Source of the DNA: Myxococcus virescens | GTDB lineage: Bacteria; Myxococcota; Myxococcia; Myxococcales; Myxococcaceae | Length of the DNA stretch: 64,000 nt | Reading direction: 5' to 3' | Assembly: GCF_900101905.1 (NCBI RefSeq) | Contig: NZ_FNAJ01000010.1 | Span: 62,001 to 126,000, forward strand | In this document: piece by piece, positions 61,081-64,000 of the stretch | Position numbering within the stretch: the stretch's first letter is position 1 | Layout: the number at the start of each line of letters is the position of its first letter | Position numbers and translations under genes: made by a program | Notes under the pieces: model-generated | Told to the model about the DNA's origin: nothing | Seen by the model: only the letters and a program-made list of their open reading frames with translations | Databases searched by the model: none

Positions 61081-61647
61081 ATGTCGGTGAACATCCAGCT
61101 CGAGTGGACCCCGAACCCCAGCACGCTGAAGTACGTGGTGGACCGGCGGTTGTTGGCGGGCGGGGCGGTGAACTTCACGAACCCCGAGGACGCCCAGGCG
61201 AAGTCCCCGTTGGCGCGCAAGCTGATGGACGTGCGCGGCGTCACGGCGGTGATGATTGGCACCAACTTCGTGACGGTGACGAAGGGGGAAGAGGGCGAGT
61301 GGGACGAGCTCAATGACGAGGTCATGTCCACGCTGGACACCCACCTGACGGCCAACGAGCCGGTGGTGGACGAGGCGGCGCTGGCGGCGGCTCGCGAGGC
61401 GGCGGGCTCGTCCGGTGGTGGCACGGTGGAAGGGCGCATCCAGGACATCCTGGACAACGAAATCCGCCCTGCGGTGGCCATGGACGGTGGTGACATCACC
61501 CTGGACCGCTTCGAGGACGGCATCGTCTACCTGCACATGAAGGGCGCGTGCGCGGGATGTCCGTCGTCCACGGCGACGCTGAAGATGGGCATCGAGGGGC
61601 GCCTGCGGGAAATGATTCCCGAGGTCCTCGAGGTGGTGTCCGTCTGA
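61081..61647 (+). CDS. Nfu-type iron-sulfur cluster carrier
   Basis: A 188-residue scaffold/carrier that transfers Fe-S clusters to apo-proteins. The Nfu N-terminal domain (IQLEWTPNPSTLKYVVDRRL, then FTNPEDAQAKSPLARKLMDV) is followed by the NifU C-terminal domain with the cluster ligands in KGACAGCPSSTATLK. The layout equals mitochondrial NFU1. A textbook AAGGAG site lies seven bases before the ATG. Confidence 0.94.
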   Translation: MSVNIQLEWTPNPSTLKYVVDRRLLAGGAVNFTNPEDAQAKSPLARKLMDVRGVTAVMIGTNFVTVTKGEEGEWDELNDEVMSTLDTHLTANEPVVDEAALAAAREAAGSSGGGTVEGRIQDILDNEIRPAVAMDGGDITLDRFEDGIVYLHMKGACAGCPSSTATLKMGIEGRLREMIPEVLEVVSV

Positions 61648-62564
61648 GGCGCAACGTCAAAGCCTCGCAGGTCCGGCGGGAGCTGCTGCCGGACCAGTCC
61701 CCCGCGCTGCTGCGCGAGCTGCATCTGCTCACGCGCGAGGGGAACCTCAACGCGGACGCGCTGCGCAAGCTCAAGCAGGTGAACCACCTGATGGGCCTGC
61801 TGCGTCCCGCCGTGGAGGATGTCCAGGCGCGCCACCCGAACGCGGTGATGGTGGACGCGGGCAGCGGCAACGCCTACCTGGGCTTCGTCCTCTACGAGCT
61901 GTTCCTCAAGGGCGCCGCCAGCGGCACGCTGCTGTCCATTGAAGGCCGGCCGGACCTGACGGAGCGGGCCCAGGGCCGCGCCCAGCGGCTGGGCTTCACG
62001 CGGATGCAGTTCCAGACGGCGCACATCGACACGGCGCAGTACCCAGAGCGCATCCACCTGCTGATGGCGCTGCACGCGTGTGACACGGCCACGGATGATG
62101 CGCTCGTCGCGGCCATCCGCCATGGCGCGGACCACGTCGCGGTGGTGCCGTGCTGCCAGGCGGAGGTGGCCGCGCAGCTCAAGGAGAAGCGCCCGGTCGT
62201 GGCCAGCAGCGGCAGCATGTCGCTGCTGTACGCGCATGCCTGGCACCGGCGCGAGTTCGGCTCGCACCTGACGAACGTCATCCGCGCGCTGACGCTGGAG
62301 GCTTTCGGCTACCAGGTGACGGTGACGGAGCTGACGGGCTGGGAGCACTCGCTGAAGAACGAGCTGATTCTGGGGCGCCGCGTACACCGGGAGAACCGGC
62401 GCGCGCGCATGCAACTGGAGCGGCTGTTGGCGGAGACCGGGGTGAATCCCAAGCTGACGCGTGAGCTGGGCGTGAAGCCGGCGGTGTCGGCCGCGGTGGA
62501 GCCTGTCTCCGCGCCGGAGCCGGACGCCCCCGAAGATGCCTCCGAGCACGTCGTCACGCGCTGA
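61548..62564 (+). CDS. SAM-dependent methyltransferase (Methyltransf_32-like), start uncertain
   Basis: A Rossmann-fold methyltransferase. The SAM-binding segment is NAVMVDAGSGNAYLGFVLYEL, followed by LLSIEGRPDLTERAQGRAQRLG; the motif VVPCCQAEVAAQL is characteristic of the PF13679 group, whose substrate is unknown. Conserved sequence begins at about RRNVKASQVRREL, right after the nfu stop. The first in-frame ATGs (61548, 61557) lie about 90-100 bases inside nfu, and the next GTG is at 61779. A CTG at 61644 overlaps the nfu stop as CTGA. The true start therefore cannot be set from sequence. Confidence 0.75.
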   Translation: MRGMSVVHGDAEDGHRGAPAGNDSRGPRGGVRLRRNVKASQVRRELLPDQSPALLRELHLLTREGNLNADALRKLKQVNHLMGLLRPAVEDVQARHPNAVMVDAGSGNAYLGFVLYELFLKGAASGTLLSIEGRPDLTERAQGRAQRLGFTRMQFQTAHIDTAQYPERIHLLMALHACDTATDDALVAAIRHGADHVAVVPCCQAEVAAQLKEKRPVVASSGSMSLLYAHAWHRREFGSHLTNVIRALTLEAFGYQVTVTELTGWEHSLKNELILGRRVHRENRRARMQLERLLAETGVNPKLTRELGVKPAVSAAVEPVSAPEPDAPEDASEHVVTR

Positions 62565-62934
62565 ACGCGGGCGTCTGCCATGTCGACGCAGCCTGTCTCG
62601 GCGCGGGGCAGGCCCGATGATCGCCAGCTGTGCCTTCTTGGCGCGGTGCCCCGTACTGCGGCGGTGACAGGGCCGCTCGCCTCAACAATGTCGCCCCGTC
62701 CTCGAGGGGCGTCCCTGGGGCGGCTCTGCGCTCCGTGTCCGGGAACGGTGGATGCGCGGGGGCGGCGCGTTCGGAGCGCTTGCTGTTCGGAAATGTCGGG
62801 AGATTTCGTGGCGCAAAACTCCCGACATTTCCGAACAGCGAGGTCGGGAGTCCTCACCCGGGGCCCGTGTCGATGGTGCTCCGGGCGTCGCGGCGCCCTC
62901 GTGCAGCGCGGGCTTGCGGCCGAGATACGCGAGG
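62565..62934. other. 370-base convergent intergenic region
   Basis: Lies between the methyltransferase stop (plus) and the pseudouridine synthase stop (minus). It contains the large inverted repeat at 62779-62842, listed separately, and two weaker dyads: GCCTG/CAGGC at about 62590-62613 and CGCCCC/GGGGCG at 62694-62713. I see no convincing coding frame. Confidence 0.6.
62779..62842. repeat. REP-like palindromic element (24-nt arms)
   Basis: Arms at 62779-62802 and 62819-62842 are complementary, with a core of 21 perfect pairs (CTGTTCGGAAATGTCGGGAG on the left arm from 62783, plus one further pair outside), a T-G wobble and two more pairs. The 16-base loop ATTTCGTGGCGCAAAA can close by three more A-T pairs. 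A third copy of GTCGGGAG follows at 62843-62850. It has no T-run, lies between converging genes, and looks like a REP/MITE-type intergenic repeat. Confidence 0.7.
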
Positions 62935-64000
62935 TCAGAAGGGAGCCGGCCGCTCCAGCGTGAGGCGCTGCCCCGTGACAGGGTGCTGGAACGACAGGGC
63001 CTCCGCATGCAGATGCAATCGAGGCCCCGGGTGGCCATAGAGGCGGTCGCCAACGATGGGCGCGCCAAGGCCCAGCGGATGGGCCGCGTGAACGCGCAAC
63101 TGATGTGTCCGCCCGGTGAGCGGGAAGAGGGCCACCTTCGTGCGACCGTGGCTGCGTTCAAGCACGTGCCACTCCGTCACCGCGGGCTTGCCGTGCACGG
63201 GGTCGTGAATCTGTCGGGGCCGGTCGTCCAGGTCCACGCGCATGGGAAAGTCGATGGTGCCGCGCTCGCCCTGGACGTTGCCTTCGACCCATGCGGCGTA
63301 GCGCTTGTGCACCTCGCGCCCGGCGAACTGGCGTTGCAAGGCCGCGTAGGTGCGCGCGTCCTTCGCCGCGACGAGCAGCCCCGACGTGTCCAGGTCGAGC
63401 CGGTGCGCGAGCATCGTCCCCGCTGCTTCCGGAGTTCTCGCGCGCAGCCGGGCCAGCACGGAGTCCTCCACCGAGACGTCCTTCGCGGGCACGGAGAGCA
63501 GGCCCTCTGGCTTCTCCACCACCACGAGCCATTCGTCCTCGAAGACGATGTCCAGCCCTCGTGACGGCAGCACGGGCACCGCGAAGGGCCGGGGTGCGGC
63601 GACAGGGAGACCGTCCAGCATGTACGGCAGCAGCGGCCCGCATTTGTCCTTGCAGGCGGGGTAGTACGCGCCGGCGGCCCGGCCTCCCGCGGGAGGAGGG
63701 GCACCCCACCAGAACTCGGCGAGCGCGAGCGGACGGAAGCCCTGGGTGAGGGCATGTGCCAGGAGCTTGGGCCCGGCGCAGTCCGCCGCGCCCGATGGGG
63801 GCTCGCCTCTGGCGTAGAGGCCACGAAGGTGCCGGTGTTCTCCGCGTGCATTGGGCACCACGTAGGTGTCGTGCAGGCGCTTCATCAGCGCACGGCAGAC
63901 GATGCGCCGCAGTCGCTCCATGGCGCGAAGCCGCCGCTCCATGCGAGCCCGCCGGGGCGCGAGCGCCCGCTGCGCCTCGTCGTGTTCCGCCTCCAGTCTC
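62935..64000 (-). CDS. Long-form RluA-family pseudouridine synthase, 5' end cut by window
   Basis: The C-terminal catalytic domain has HRLDLDTSGLLVAAK with the catalytic Asp, and the signature GRTHQLRVHAAH, as in RluA-type synthases that make pseudouridine in 23S rRNA or tRNA. The N-terminal part has GPKLLAHALTQGFRPLALAE, FWWG and YYPACKDKCGPLLPYML, the extra domain of long-form members (tRNA-32/23S rRNA-746 type, about 550 residues), preceded by a coiled-coil region (RLEAEHDEAQRAL). The frame is open to base 64000, so the first visible ATG (63942) is not the true start and the gene begins beyond the window. Confidence 0.88.
   Translation of the reverse strand, partial: RLEAEHDEAQRALAPRRARMERRLRAMERLRRIVCRALMKRLHDTYVVPNARGEHRHLRGLYARGEPPSGAADCAGPKLLAHALTQGFRPLALAEFWWGAPPPAGGRAAGAYYPACKDKCGPLLPYMLDGLPVAAPRPFAVPVLPSRGLDIVFEDEWLVVVEKPEGLLSVPAKDVSVEDSVLARLRARTPEAAGTMLAHRLDLDTSGLLVAAKDARTYAALQRQFAGREVHKRYAAWVEGNVQGERGTIDFPMRVDLDDRPRQIHDPVHGKPAVTEWHVLERSHGRTKVALFPLTGRTHQLRVHAAHPLGLGAPIVGDRLYGHPGPRLHLHAEALSFQHPVTGQRLTLERPAPF

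Overview
The window is very GC-rich, densely coded on both strands and rich in signal-transduction genes. It carries a complete chemosensory operon, an orphan hybrid-free histidine kinase, stand-alone receiver proteins, a membrane-anchored Ser/Thr kinase, a DUF2378 (TIGR02265) protein of a family essentially restricted to myxobacteria, a CARDB-repeat surface protein and several large lipoproteins. This points to a chromosomal segment of a Myxococcaceae member (Myxococcus/Corallococcus type). There is no prophage, integrase, IS element, CRISPR array, tRNA or rRNA that I can recognise.

Layout. 1-7250 (minus): the 5' end of a histidine-phosphatase gene at the edge, then three exported proteins of unknown role: a small lipoprotein, a DUF6923-like propeller protein and an 11-repeat CARDB protein. 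7381-12845 (minus): a tightly overlapping tryptophan operon led by a DAHP synthase (aroF-trpD-trpC-trpF-trpB-trpA) without trpE/trpG. 13052-18407: an FAD oxidoreductase, an ECF sigma factor with its VOC-family neighbour, an esterase and NhaA. 18581-18995: a short decayed gene that appears to join the start of a 2Fe-2S subunit to the end of its molybdopterin partner subunit. 19247-28879: histidine kinase, TPR lipoprotein, htpG, an M49-like metallopeptidase, a CrtW-like desaturase-fold enzyme and the MsrP/MsrQ methionine-sulfoxide repair pair.

28910-42568: a receiver protein behind a palindromic operator candidate; a three-gene minus-strand operon of Ser/Thr kinase, TPR-TonB-dependent receptor and Ca-loop lipoprotein; a BtuF-like protein; a P-domain/endonuclease I fusion; an Omp85-like barrel; a UPF0489 (peptide-arginase-like) protein; a DPP-IV family peptidase; and a cold-shock protein. 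42726-47828: sucA-sucB (2-oxoglutarate dehydrogenase E1/E2) divergent from an InhA-type fabI.

48016-55927: a seven-gene chemosensory operon (REC, REC-CheW, CheR, CheW, hybrid CheA, CheB, MCP) with mostly 4-nt translational overlaps. 56025-60922 (minus): DUF2378 protein, hypothetical, a FemAB-like acyltransferase, clpS and clpA. 61081-64000: an Nfu-type Fe-S carrier, a methyltransferase, a striking REP-like 24-nt-arm inverted repeat, and a long-form RluA pseudouridine synthase cut by the window end.

The most interesting items for follow-up are the kinase/TonB-receptor operon, the acyltransferase next to clpSA, the orphan UPF0489 enzyme, the mosaic pseudogene, the period-402 repeat gene and the palindromic element near the right end. 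Function calls rest on motif recognition by eye; no database search was run.
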